A stretch of DNA of 64,000 bases from Piscinibacter gummiphilus (lineage in GTDB: Bacteria; Pseudomonadota; Gammaproteobacteria; Burkholderiales; Burkholderiaceae_C): positions 5,766,001 to 5,830,000 of the forward strand of contig NZ_CP015118.1 of the NCBI RefSeq assembly GCF_002116905.1, given 5' to 3'. Position 1 is the stretch's first letter. The number at the start of each line of letters is the position of its first letter. The notes under the pieces are model-generated. The model was not told the origin of the DNA. It worked only from the letters and a program-made list of their open reading frames with translations, and ran no database searches. Of the stretch, positions 35,675-44,203 are shown one piece after another. Made by a program: the position numbers and the translations under genes.

Positions 35675-36547
35675 ATGATCCTGAAAACCTCTTCGCTGCC
35701 CGCAGTCGCGGCCGGTGCCGTCGTGGCCCTGGGTGCGCTCGGCTACGCGCTGTGGCTGCTGCCGGCCACCCATTCGCGCTTCTGGCTGCTCTTCGGGTTC
35801 GTGCTGGCCGTCGGCGTGCATGCCGCCATCGGCCGGACGCTCAAGGCCATCTTCTCGTCCGTCACGCCGCTCGCCAGCGGCGCGCCCGAGGCCTCGGGCT
35901 ACCAGCGCTCCATCTACGGCACCCCCGGCTCCGCCACGTCCCAGATCGTCGGCATCGTGCTCGTGGCGGGCCTGCTGCTCGGCCTCGGCATCACGCTCGG
36001 CAACGGCTGGGTCGGCAGCGCGGGCCTGCTGGTCCTGGTGGTCGCCATCGGCCTCGACCTGCAGCGCTGGGAACGTGTGGCCGCCAGCGCCGACTGGGTC
36101 TGGTTCCAGCGCGGCTTCGGGCAGAAAGTGCACCAGGTCGCCATCGAGAACATTCGGGACATCTCGGTGCAGGAAGACGACGCGCCGGGCTTCACGCTGC
36201 GCCACGGGTCGCGCAACCGCGTGTGCCGGCTCAACCTGCGCATGAACGACAAGCGCATCGTCGCGCTGCCGAAGACCGATGCCCACGTCGACCTCGACGC
36301 GGTCGAGACCGTGGCCAACCACATCCGCTCCCGCCAGGAACTGATGCAGGAACTCGCGTCCCGCCGCCCGGGCGGTGCACGCCCACCGCAGGCACCGGAG
36401 CCCGACTCCGTCCCGCCGGTCGACACCCCGGCCGACGACGCCGACAAGGAGATGCAGCGCGCCCTGCGGCGCCTGCGCCGGCAGGCGGCCTCGGCGCAGC
36501 CCGCGGCCGCTCCGCGAGACGAAACACGCCGCCCCCCCAAGTCATGA
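35675..36547 (+). CDS. Membrane protein with PH-like cytosolic domain, unknown function
   Basis: A 290-residue protein. Four hydrophobic segments lie near residues 8-30, 35-52, 90-110 and 112-128 in two hairpins. Residues 130-215 (RVAASADWVWFQRGFG, then HQVAIENIRDISVQ) look like a bacterial PH domain. The C-terminal 70 residues are Pro/Arg-rich and probably disordered. No specific family recognised. 131 bp separate it from murU; GTAAAGAATTG at 35540-35550 is shared with the region upstream of the PEP-CTERM gene. A GC stem-loop follows its stop. Confidence 0.65.
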   Translation: MILKTSSLPAVAAGAVVALGALGYALWLLPATHSRFWLLFGFVLAVGVHAAIGRTLKAIFSSVTPLASGAPEASGYQRSIYGTPGSATSQIVGIVLVAGLLLGLGITLGNGWVGSAGLLVLVVAIGLDLQRWERVAASADWVWFQRGFGQKVHQVAIENIRDISVQEDDAPGFTLRHGSRNRVCRLNLRMNDKRIVALPKTDAHVDLDAVETVANHIRSRQELMQELASRRPGGARPPQAPEPDSVPPVDTPADDADKEMQRALRRLRRQAASAQPAAAPRDETRRPPKS

Positions 36548-36569
36548 AAAAGCCCCCTTCCGAGGGGGT
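36547..36569. terminator. Stem-loop after the PH-like membrane protein gene
   Basis: CCCCC (36553-36557) and GGGGG (36564-36568) enclose TTCCGA, directly after the stop codon. The run AAAAA precedes it, giving a U-tract only on the minus strand, where no gene ends. On the plus strand it lacks a U-tract and may be a weak or degenerate terminator. Confidence 0.35.
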
Positions 36570-36590
36570 GGGTCCGGCGGTTCCGATGAT

Positions 36591-36596
36591 GACAAT
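36591..36596 (+). promoter_or_regulatory. -10-like hexamer just upstream of pepP
   Basis: GACAAT ends 6 nt before the pepP ATG, with no Shine-Dalgarno sequence in between. Same geometry as at ruvB and speH. A leaderless start is possible. Confidence 0.35.
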
Positions 36597-36602
36597 CAGC
36601 GC

Positions 36603-37985
36603 ATGAATGCTCAACCGTACCGCGATCGGCGGCGCCAGCTGGCGCACCGGCTGCAATCCGCCGGCGGTGGCATCGCGATCCTTCCCACCGCTCCGGAACG
36701 CCCGCGCAACGGCGACAGCGACCACCCCTTCCGCCACGACAGCCACTTCCACCACCTGAGCGGCTTCGATGAACCCGAGAGCTGGCTCGTGCTGCGCAGC
36801 GACGGACACAGCACGCTGTTCTGCCGCCCCGTGAACCCCGAGCGCGCCATCTGGGAGGGCCCCCGCCTCGGCCCCGAGCAGGCGCCCGCCGTGCTCGGTG
36901 TCGACGAAGCCCATCCCGTCGAACGCCTGAACGAACTGCTGCCGGCCCTCATCGCCCAGGCGCCGGCCGTGTGGAGCGTGTTCGCCGCGGCCGACCACGC
37001 CGGGGCCCCGCTCGCCCGCTGGATCGCCGAGGCCCGCGCGTCCGGCGGCACGCCCACCGGCGTGCCCCACCTCGACCTGGGGCCGCTGCTCGACGAGATG
37101 CGCCTCATCAAGGACGGCCACGAACTCGCCACCATGCGCCGCGCCGCAGCCATCTCGGCCGGAGCCCACGCGCGGGCCATGCGCTTCTGCGGCCGGCACT
37201 TCCGCCAGCACCCGCAGGGCGGCCTGCACGAATACGAGATCGAGGCCGAGCTGCTCCACGAGTTCCGCCGCCACGGCGCGCAGAGCCCCGCCTACCCGTC
37301 CATCGTCGCCGCGGGGGCCAATGCGTGCGTGCTGCACTACGCGGCGGGCAGCACGCTGCTGCACCCTGGCGAGCTGTGCCTGATCGATGCCGGCTGCGAG
37401 TACGACGGCTATGCGAGCGACATCTCCCGCACCTTCCCCGCCAACGGCCGCTTCAGCGCACCGCAGCGCGAGCTGTACGAGATCGTGCTCGCCGCGCAGG
37501 AGGCCGCCATCGCCGTCACCCGCCCCGGCGCCCGCCAGCGCGACGCCCACCACGCCGCGGTGCGCGTGCTGTCGCAGGGCATGCTCGACACCGGCCTGCT
37601 CCGGCGCGACGTGGTCGGCAGCGTCGACGACGTGCTCGAACAGGGCGCCTACCAGCGCTTCTACATGCACGGCACCGGCCACTGGCTCGGCCGCGACGTG
37701 CACGACGTGGGCGAGTACCTGGCCCTCGACGAGCCCCCGAGCGAAACGAACGACGAGCAAGGCCACACCGTCGTGAAGCCGCCTTCGCGCGCGTTGCGGC
37801 CGGGCATGGTGGTCACGCTCGAACCGGGCCTCTACGTGCGCCCGGCACCCGACATTCCCGACCGCTACTGGAACCTCGGCATCCGCATCGAGGACGACGC
37901 GGTCATCACGGCCACCGGCTGCGACCTGATCAGCCGCGGCGTGCCGGTGTCGGTGGCCGACATCGAAGCGCTGATGCGGGACTAG
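36603..37985 (+). CDS. pepP: Xaa-Pro aminopeptidase (aminopeptidase P)
   Basis: A 460-residue creatinase-fold metalloprotease that removes N-terminal residues before proline. The AMP-N domain covers residues 1-135 (RDRRRQLAHRL, then FRHDSHFHHLSGF). The pita-bread domain carries the five dimanganese ligands: LIDAGCEYDGY, then DISRTFP, the MHGTGHWLG His, EPGLYVRP and RIEDDAVIT. Length fits the family. The last bases overlap the stop of the convergent flavin oxidase gene by 4 nt. Confidence 0.95.
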   Translation: MNAQPYRDRRRQLAHRLQSAGGGIAILPTAPERPRNGDSDHPFRHDSHFHHLSGFDEPESWLVLRSDGHSTLFCRPVNPERAIWEGPRLGPEQAPAVLGVDEAHPVERLNELLPALIAQAPAVWSVFAAADHAGAPLARWIAEARASGGTPTGVPHLDLGPLLDEMRLIKDGHELATMRRAAAISAGAHARAMRFCGRHFRQHPQGGLHEYEIEAELLHEFRRHGAQSPAYPSIVAAGANACVLHYAAGSTLLHPGELCLIDAGCEYDGYASDISRTFPANGRFSAPQRELYEIVLAAQEAAIAVTRPGARQRDAHHAAVRVLSQGMLDTGLLRRDVVGSVDDVLEQGAYQRFYMHGTGHWLGRDVHDVGEYLALDEPPSETNDEQGHTVVKPPSRALRPGMVVTLEPGLYVRPAPDIPDRYWNLGIRIEDDAVITATGCDLISRGVPVSVADIEALMRD

Positions 37986-39592
37986 CCTTTGCGGCCCGAC
38001 ACCTCGCGCGCGGCCCGCATGCCGTGCGCGTAGGCCTCCTCGAACACCGAGTACCCCGACAGGTCCGCATGCGCGAACGACAGGCGCCCGTGCGGCCGCG
38101 CCAGGGCCGCCAGCGCCGCGCTGCCGCGCACGCCCGGCACCGGGATGCTCATCGCATGGCCGTAGCGCATCAGGTCCACCTGGCGCACCTTCGCGGGCAG
38201 GTCCGGGTGAGGCACGGCGAGGTCGGTCACCACCGCATCGGCCCACGCGCGCCACGGGTCCGCCATCAGCCGGGCGCGCTGCGCCTGCAGCGTGGCCGCG
38301 TCGTCGCCGCCCAGCGCCCAGTACGCCGTGAGCACGGTGGGGCCGTCGTGCGGGCGGGTGTCCTGGTGCATCGCGTTCACGTACCCGAGCAGCGGGCTGC
38401 CGTGGATAACGTTGTCCCACGCGGGCGCGGCGCCGGGCGGATCGTCCAGCGCGTCGTCGACGAACAGGTTCGCCACCAGCCACGGCGCATGGCGCTGGCG
38501 CGACACCGCCTCGGCCAGCGCGAGGGGCGGCGTGGCCAGCAGGCGGGCCGACACGAACAGCGGCGTGGCGAGCACCACGCGGCCGGCCGTCCAGCGTTCG
38601 ACCGTGTCGCGGCGCACGTCGAACGTGTCCACCATCACCTCGTCACGGCCCGCCTCGACCCGCAGCGCGATGCGCCCGGTGTTCAGGCGTGACTGCAGCG
38701 GCGCCGCCATCCGTGCCGTCAGCCAGCCGTTCCCCTCGGGCCACGTGAGCACGGCGTCGCGGTCGGCGGCTTCGGCCCCCGGCGCGTGGAAGCCGTGGCG
38801 GCTCGCGAAGTAGTTCAGCCCGGCCCACGCCGAGACCTGGCCGAGGCCCGCGCCGTAGTCGTCGCGGCAGCAGTAGTCGAGGTAGGCGCGCAGCAGCGGG
38901 TGGTGCAGGTCCTGCGCATCGAGCCACGAACGCATCGTGACGGCGTCCAGCGCGGCATGGGCCGGCATCCACGGCACGGTGGCGGTGGGCAGCGCGAAGC
39001 CGGCCTCGCGGCTGGCGGCGGCCACCAAGTCGCTGAAACGCCGGTAGGCCGCGAGCGCCGCGGGGTCGTCGTCGGGCACCGGCAGCAGGCCTTCGTGCCA
39101 GTGGCCGCGGAAGAACAGGCGCTCCTGCGGGCTGTGGCACAGGTGCCGTTCGTCGAAGACCCACTTGCCGTGCCGGTGGCGGCACAGGTCGAAGGACTCG
39201 AGCAGCGCCAGCAGGTCGCGGTCGCTCTCCGCGGGCACGGGCAGGTAGTGCGCGCCGAGCGGGCACCCCATGCCGGCGAGCCGGTGGCCGCGGCTGTTGC
39301 CGCCGGCCTGGTCTTCCAGCTCCAGCAGCTGCACGTCGTCGATGCCGGCTGCCACCAGCGCGCGGGCGCAGGCGAGACCCGCGACACCCGCCCCCACCAC
39401 CAGCACACCGGCGCGGCGCATCACCGAAGGCGGCGGCAGGCGGCCGCTCTTGCCGAGGTCGCGCAGCCGGTGCCCGCGGTCGGCCGAGGCCCCCACCCAG
39501 CCGCCGGTGAACGGCGGTGGGGTGCGGTGGCAGCCCACCAGCGGCGCGGCCGCGGCCGCCGCCAGCAACGCGCGGCGGGTGGGGTCGACCAT
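37982..39592 (-). CDS. Exported FAD-dependent amine-oxidase-like oxidoreductase
   Basis: A 536-residue flavoprotein. The N-terminus DPTRRALLAAAAAAPLVGC joins a twin-arginine-like TRRALL motif to a lipobox LVGC, so it is probably exported folded with FAD and anchored as a lipoprotein. The Rossmann dinucleotide motif VVGAGVAGLACARAL is near residues 59-73, followed by ELEDQAGGNSRG of the monoamine-oxidase class; the C-terminal FAD contact is in HADLSGYSVFEEAY. Substrate is unknown, but polyamines are plausible because its gene overlaps that of the SpeE-like enzyme by 1 nt (TGATG). Last gene of the operon running from 44127. Confidence 0.82.
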   Translation of the reverse strand: MVDPTRRALLAAAAAAPLVGCHRTPPPFTGGWVGASADRGHRLRDLGKSGRLPPPSVMRRAGVLVVGAGVAGLACARALVAAGIDDVQLLELEDQAGGNSRGHRLAGMGCPLGAHYLPVPAESDRDLLALLESFDLCRHRHGKWVFDERHLCHSPQERLFFRGHWHEGLLPVPDDDPAALAAYRRFSDLVAAASREAGFALPTATVPWMPAHAALDAVTMRSWLDAQDLHHPLLRAYLDYCCRDDYGAGLGQVSAWAGLNYFASRHGFHAPGAEAADRDAVLTWPEGNGWLTARMAAPLQSRLNTGRIALRVEAGRDEVMVDTFDVRRDTVERWTAGRVVLATPLFVSARLLATPPLALAEAVSRQRHAPWLVANLFVDDALDDPPGAAPAWDNVIHGSPLLGYVNAMHQDTRPHDGPTVLTAYWALGGDDAATLQAQRARLMADPWRAWADAVVTDLAVPHPDLPAKVRQVDLMRYGHAMSIPVPGVRGSAALAALARPHGRLSFAHADLSGYSVFEEAYAHGMRAAREVSGRKG

Positions 39593-41139
39593 CAGTGCAC
39601 CTTGCCCCATTCCTGCTCGAAGGTCTGCACCAGCACCTGGTTCGAGAGGCGGTTCACCTCGGCCGGCACCCGCGACATGTCGGGCGGGAACTGGAACAGC
39701 GCGGGCAGGCCGTCGAGCGTGAGGAAACGCAGCACCGCCGGCAGTTCCGTGGGCGCGCGGAAGGGCCGCCGGCTCGCGAGGATGAAGCCCCATTCGCCGA
39801 AGCTCGGCACGTGCGCGTGGTACGGCGTCGTCGTGAGGCCCGCCGCCTCGATGGTCTGCGCAACGGTCCAGTAGCTCTTGCGCGCGATCAGCGGCGAGGT
39901 GGTCTGCACCACCGCGTAGCCCGAGGCCGCGAGGTGCTGGTCGATCAGCGTGTAGAAGCTCGTGGTGTAGAGCTTGCCGATCGAGAAGTTCGTCGGGTCG
40001 GGGAAGTCGACCACGATCACGTCGTACTCGCCGGGGTTCTGCTCGAGCCAGGCGAACGCGTCGTGGTTCACGACGTGCACCTTGGGCGACCGCAGCGCAT
40101 CGCCGTTGAGCGAGCGCAGCAGCGGTTGCTCGGAGAACAGCGTGGTCATGTGCGGATCGAGCTCGACCAGCGTGACCCGCTCGACCGACGGGTACTTCAG
40201 CACCTCGCGCACCACCATGCCGTCGCCGCCCCCCAGCACCAGCACACGCTTCGGCGCGCCGTGGCCGGCCATCGCCGGGTGCACGAGCGCCTCGTGGTAG
40301 CGGTACTCGTCGCGCGAGTGGAACTGCAGGTTGCCGTTGAGGAACAGCCGCGTGCCGGCCTTGCTCGACGTGACGACCACCCGCTGGTAGCGGCTCGTCT
40401 CGCTGTAGAGGATGCGGTCGGCGTAGAAGCGGTCTTCCGCCCAGGTGCTGATGCGGTCGGCCCCCACCATCGCCGCGGCGAGCGCGGCGATCACCAGCGC
40501 GCACGACACGACGTGGCCCCACAGGCCGCGCAGCTCGCCGCGGAACAGCCACAGCGCCCACACCGCCACGCCCGCGTTCATCAGCCCGAACAGCGCGCCG
40601 GTGCGCACGAGGCCGAGCGACGGCACCAGCAGCAGCGGGAACGCGACGGCCACCGCGAGCGCACCGAGGTAGTCGAAGGTCAGCACCTGCGACACCAGGT
40701 CCTTGAGCGCGTAGCGTTCCCGGAAGTGGCGCTTGAGGATGCGCATCACGAGCGGGATCTCGAGCCCGACGAGGGTGCCCACGACCAGCACGAGGCTGTA
40801 GAGCGCGAAGCGGAACGAACTGGGCGACGCCGTCTGCAGCGCGAACAGCGCCGCCGGCATCAGCCCGCCGATGAACCCGACGAGCAGTTCGATGCGCAGG
40901 AACTGCGCGATGAGCTGGCGTTCGAAAAACCGCGACAGGTACGAGCCGATGCCCATCGCGAACAGGTAGGCCCCGATCACGGTGGAGAACTGCAGGATCG
41001 AGTCGCCGAGCAGGTAGCTCGCGAGCGCGCCGGCGGCCAGCTCGTACAGCAGCCCGCAGGCGGCGACGACGAAGACCGAGACGAGCAGGGCGACCTCGGC
41101 GGGGCGCACCCGCGACGGCGAAGGGGAGTCAGCGGTCAT
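39592..41139 (-). CDS. Membrane-embedded polyamine aminopropyltransferase-like protein (SpeE with 7 TM segments)
   Basis: A 515-residue two-part protein. Residues 15-230 have about seven hydrophobic segments. The C-terminal half is a spermidine-synthase methyltransferase fold: tetrahedral-site YHEALVHPAM, SAM-type loop LGGGDGMVVREVLKYP near residue 303, acidic VTLVELDPHM, then VVDFPDPTNFS where soluble SpeE has D(S/T)(T/S)DP. The SAM pocket looks functional, but the altered loop means the accepted amine may not be putrescine. It lies 43 nt downstream of DUF350 with a REP-like arm in the gap. Confidence 0.85.
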   Translation of the reverse strand: MTADSPSPSRVRPAEVALLVSVFVVAACGLLYELAAGALASYLLGDSILQFSTVIGAYLFAMGIGSYLSRFFERQLIAQFLRIELLVGFIGGLMPAALFALQTASPSSFRFALYSLVLVVGTLVGLEIPLVMRILKRHFRERYALKDLVSQVLTFDYLGALAVAVAFPLLLVPSLGLVRTGALFGLMNAGVAVWALWLFRGELRGLWGHVVSCALVIAALAAAMVGADRISTWAEDRFYADRILYSETSRYQRVVVTSSKAGTRLFLNGNLQFHSRDEYRYHEALVHPAMAGHGAPKRVLVLGGGDGMVVREVLKYPSVERVTLVELDPHMTTLFSEQPLLRSLNGDALRSPKVHVVNHDAFAWLEQNPGEYDVIVVDFPDPTNFSIGKLYTTSFYTLIDQHLAASGYAVVQTTSPLIARKSYWTVAQTIEAAGLTTTPYHAHVPSFGEWGFILASRRPFRAPTELPAVLRFLTLDGLPALFQFPPDMSRVPAEVNRLSNQVLVQTFEQEWGKVH

Positions 41140-41150
41140 CGGGAGGCACA

Positions 41151-41175
41151 GGGTCCCGGCCCTCGCCGGGATGAC
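41151..41175. repeat. REP-like palindrome, single arm (copy 4)
   Basis: GGGTCCCGGCCCTCGCCGGG followed by ATGAC matches the right arm of the 25350-25439 element. It lies between the DUF350 stop and the SpeE-like start inside a same-strand operon. Confidence 0.7.
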
Positions 41176-41182
41176 AGCATCT

Positions 41183-41404
41183 TCAATGGATCGCTGCGCT
41201 CACGATCATGCCGATGGCGATGCACATCGAACCGACCACGATGCCCAGCGCCACGTTCTTCTTCTCGACGATCTCCGCCCACAGGTCGTAGGGCGTGAGC
41301 TTGTCGACCACGATGAAGCTGATCCAGAAGACCAGCACGCCGATCAGGGCGTACAGGATGGACCCGCCGAACACACTCGGCTTCAACCATTCGATTCCGA
41401 ACAT
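41183..41404 (-). CDS. DUF350 family small membrane protein
   Basis: A 73-residue inner-membrane protein with two hydrophobic segments (about residues 13-35 and 50-71) separated by the conserved basic/acidic DKLTPYDLWAEIVEKKN loop. This is a single DUF350 unit; YjfL of E. coli has the same family fold in a longer form. Function is not established; the family recurs with SPFH, DUF4178 and polyamine-enzyme genes. I choose ATG 41404 because GAGGAGG sits 5 nt upstream; a GTG 18 nt earlier would place that ribosome site inside the gene. Confidence 0.85.
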   Translation of the reverse strand: MFGIEWLKPSVFGGSILYALIGVLVFWISFIVVDKLTPYDLWAEIVEKKNVALGIVVGSMCIAIGMIVSAAIH

Positions 41405-41456
41405 GAGGACCTCCTCGGACACGTCTTGACAATGATGATGGACAGGGAAGCGGCCG

Positions 41457-43058
41457 TCACTTGTGGCCTCCCCCGCTGGAGAAACCGCCCCACGCCCCGC
41501 CGCCCGTGCGGCTGCCGCCGCCGCTGCTGCTGCGGTTGGCCATGCAGGCCTGGTATTCGGCCGACGCCTGCCCGAAGCGGCTGCGTTCGGACCCGCAATC
41601 CTCGTGCGTGGCGCAGCGCACCACCAGCAGCACGACGATCAGGATGAAGCCCCACAGGAACAGCTTGCCGAGCCACGAACCCCCGCCCGACGTGGGCGAG
41701 ACGTCGCGCTGCAGTGCGGCGGCCTTGTCGGGCGCGAGCCGGAAGGCCTTGCGCACCGTCTCGGCCGAAAGCGATTCGCCGGCGGACCACACCACCTCGT
41801 GGGTGTCGCCCTCGCGGGTCTCTTCGCGGTTCAGGCGCTTGGTGCCGCTCAGGTAGTCGGTGTTGTACGTCAGCTGGCCGCGCGTGAGCTGCCAGTAGAA
41901 CTCGCCCAGCACGTAGGTGATCTGGCCGCGGTAGTCGTACAGCTTGCGATACGCCTTGCCGTCGTACTTGACCTTGGCGCCCTGGCCCTCGGGCACGCCG
42001 GTGATGGGCGCGGACCAGCTCCAGCCGTCCTCCGCGTCGATCAGGAACGCGAAGCCGGACGTGCGGTGGTACAGCAGGTACTCGCGCCAGAAGGATTGCT
42101 CCTCGTCCTCGGCGTCCTCCGGCACCTCGCAGCGTTCGACGTAACCCACCACCTGCCACGTGACCCCGGCCCGGTTGCCGAGCTTGAGCGCCCCGTTGGT
42201 GCCGAGCGGGATCAGCGGCTCGCTGCCGTTCTCCTGCGCGTAGTGGGCGAGGTCGCCGCCGACACCCTGCGACACGTCGACCACCGCGTGGCACTGGTGG
42301 CACACGATCGACTGCGTGGTGGACAGCTTCACCTCGAGCGCCGCGCCGCAGCTCGGGCATTCGAGGCCGCGGGCCTTCAGCGTCTTTTCGGCGCCCCCGC
42401 CGCCGCCCTGCCCGTCGGCCAGGCCCACGAGCTTGAGGTCGGCGAGCTGGATCGACCGTCCCACCGACCACATCGGGCGCGCGCGGTCGCTGTAGTCGAG
42501 CGTGCCGACGTCGCCACCGGCCGCGCGCAGGTCGGCCACGACGAAGCCCCGCTCGACGTTCGGCGGGTGGGGCAGTTCCCCCTGCGCGGCGATCAGCTTG
42601 GCGACGGTGACCGAGGCCACGTGCCAGCGCTGGCCCGCGACGGTGAGCGCATTGCCCACCATCAGCTTGTCGGGCGCAGGCACGGCCTCGGCCAGCGGCT
42701 GGTCGAAGGCCAGCACGTAGGCGCCGTTGTCCTCGCTCAGCCAGCCGCTGCGCCCGTTGTCGAAGAGGGCGTGCCATTCGTTCCACGTGCCCTGGCCGTA
42801 GCGGTACTGCAGCCGGCCGACGAGCGCGAAGCCGTGCCCCGACGCGGAGCCGGTGACGCCGAGCTGCAGCGGCGAGTGGTCGTCGAACAGGTCCGCGGCC
42901 TGGCCGATCTTGCGCAGTGCGTCGCCCTCGCGCACCAGCGTGCTGCGGCAGAACGAACACACCGCGAAGGCGGAGGCCGCGGAACGGAAGTCGACGGGCG
43001 CGCCGCAGTTCGGGCACGCCGCGCGGTAGGCGCGCTGCGGGGACGGTTCGGTGGTCAA
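41457..43058 (-). CDS. DUF4178 double-domain protein with zinc ribbons and C-terminal anchor
   Basis: A 533-residue protein. A zinc ribbon (CPNCG near residue 15 and CSFC near 34) precedes a first DUF4178 domain (about 55-190); a second ribbon (CPSCG..CHQC near 232-255) precedes a second DUF4178 domain (about 280-420). One hydrophobic segment near 465-488 (LFLWGFILIVVLLVV) is followed by a Cys-containing stretch and a Gly/Ser-rich tail with SSGGG repeats. Start codon appears to be TTG at 43058, since the first ribbon begins 14 residues in and no ATG or GTG fits; its ribosome site is weak. It lies between SPFH and DUF350 in one operon. Molecular role unknown. Confidence 0.8.
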   Translation of the reverse strand: MTTEPSPQRAYRAACPNCGAPVDFRSAASAFAVCSFCRSTLVREGDALRKIGQAADLFDDHSPLQLGVTGSASGHGFALVGRLQYRYGQGTWNEWHALFDNGRSGWLSEDNGAYVLAFDQPLAEAVPAPDKLMVGNALTVAGQRWHVASVTVAKLIAAQGELPHPPNVERGFVVADLRAAGGDVGTLDYSDRARPMWSVGRSIQLADLKLVGLADGQGGGGGAEKTLKARGLECPSCGAALEVKLSTTQSIVCHQCHAVVDVSQGVGGDLAHYAQENGSEPLIPLGTNGALKLGNRAGVTWQVVGYVERCEVPEDAEDEEQSFWREYLLYHRTSGFAFLIDAEDGWSWSAPITGVPEGQGAKVKYDGKAYRKLYDYRGQITYVLGEFYWQLTRGQLTYNTDYLSGTKRLNREETREGDTHEVVWSAGESLSAETVRKAFRLAPDKAAALQRDVSPTSGGGSWLGKLFLWGFILIVVLLVVRCATHEDCGSERSRFGQASAEYQACMANRSSSGGGSRTGGGAWGGFSSGGGHK

Positions 43059-43083
43059 GGGAAGCGGGGACGGCGGGGTGCGG

Positions 43084-44127
43084 TCACACCAGCTTCTTCA
43101 GCAGCTCGGCCTTCTTGGCGTCGAACTCTTCCTGGGTCAGGATGCCCTTGGACTTCAGGTCGCCGAGCTTCTCGAGCGTGGCCATCACGTCCTCGGGCTT
43201 CACACCGGCCGCCGCGGCGGCCGGCACCGGCACGGCGACGGGCTGCTGCGGCTGCAGGCCCTGGGCCAGCTGGCCGGCCAGCACCTGGCCGAGCGCGACG
43301 CCGGCGCCGAGGCCCATGGCATCACCCGCGACGCCGCCCCCCTGCCCCGCCCCTTCGGCGAACTTCGGGATGGCCTGCGCCGTCTGGTACTGCATGAACT
43401 TGCCCATGTCGCCGCCGACCATGCCCATGCCGATCTTCTGATCGAGGATCTTCTGCAGTTCCTCGGGCAGCGACACGTTCTGCATCGTCACGCCCTCGAG
43501 CTTGAGCCCGATGGCCTCGAACGACGGCGCGGTGGCTTCGCGCAGCGCCTTCGCGAACTCGATCTGGTTCGCGGCCAGGTCGAGGAAGGCCACGCCGCTC
43601 GACGCGACGGCGTCGGAGATGTGCTGCAGCATCAGCCCGCGCAGCTGGCCGTCGAGGTCGGCGACCGTGTAGAGGTCGCGCGTGCCGGAGATCTCGGTGT
43701 GGAACAGCTTCGGGTCGGCGATGCGGTAGCTGTAGTTGCCGAACGCGCGCAGGCGCACGGCACCGAAGTCCTTGTCGCGGATGGTCACCGGCTGCGACGT
43801 GCCCCAGCGCTGGTCGACCTGCTGGCGCGTGCTGAAGAAGTACACGTCGCTCTTGAACGGGCTCTCGAAGAGCTTGTCCCAGTTCTTCAGGTACGTGAGC
43901 ACCGGCAGCGTCTGCGTCGTCAGCTTGTACATGCCGGGGCCGAACACGTCGGCCACCTTGCCTTCGTTGACGAACACGGCCATCTGCGACTCGCGCACCG
44001 TGAGCGATCCGCCGTACTGGATTTCGTTCCCGGCCATGGGGAAGCGCCAGGCGAGCGTGCCGTCGCCGGACTCCGTCCACTCCAGTACGTCGATGAACTG
44101 TTTCTTGATGAAATCCATCAGGCCCAT
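43084..44127 (-). CDS. SPFH-domain virion-core-like protein with SHOCT tail
   Basis: A 347-residue protein without a clear membrane segment. The opening GLMDFIKKQFIDVLEW and GNEIQYGGSLTVRESQMAVF match YdjI-type virion-core/SPFH proteins, which form membrane-associated ring or scaffold assemblies. The SPFH body covers about 30-240. A Gly/Ala/Pro-rich linker follows (GAGQGGGVAGDAMGLGAG) and the end LGDLKSKGILTQEEFDAKKA is a SHOCT helix pair for oligomerisation. First gene of the operon. GGGGAG ribosome site is 7 nt before ATG. Confidence 0.86.
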   Translation of the reverse strand: MGLMDFIKKQFIDVLEWTESGDGTLAWRFPMAGNEIQYGGSLTVRESQMAVFVNEGKVADVFGPGMYKLTTQTLPVLTYLKNWDKLFESPFKSDVYFFSTRQQVDQRWGTSQPVTIRDKDFGAVRLRAFGNYSYRIADPKLFHTEISGTRDLYTVADLDGQLRGLMLQHISDAVASSGVAFLDLAANQIEFAKALREATAPSFEAIGLKLEGVTMQNVSLPEELQKILDQKIGMGMVGGDMGKFMQYQTAQAIPKFAEGAGQGGGVAGDAMGLGAGVALGQVLAGQLAQGLQPQQPVAVPVPAAAAAGVKPEDVMATLEKLGDLKSKGILTQEEFDAKKAELLKKLV

Positions 44128-44153
44128 GTCGGTCTCCCCGTGAAGATCCCCGG

Positions 44154-44159
44154 ATCATA
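44154..44159 (-). promoter_or_regulatory. Putative -10 of the SPFH operon
   Basis: TATGAT on the minus strand, 27-32 nt before the SPFH start. A CACCCC-CGGA-GGGGTG stem-loop at 44183-44198 lies just after the EpsI stop. Together they suggest a new transcription unit separate from the exosortase genes. No good -35 is visible. Confidence 0.4.
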
Positions 44160-44203
44160 GGGCTTCCCGGAGAGCGTCCGGGCACCCCCGGAGGGGTGTG
44201 GGC

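Noticed and set aside
37982..40561. Possible fusion of the flavin oxidase with upstream sequence
   Set aside because: The upstream extension is antisense-frame low-complexity sequence within the SpeE-like gene; the signal peptide start at 39592 with TGATG overlap is far better.
41405..41422. GTG start extending the DUF350 protein by six residues
   Set aside because: The GAGGAGG ribosome site lies inside this extension at ideal distance from the ATG at 41404.
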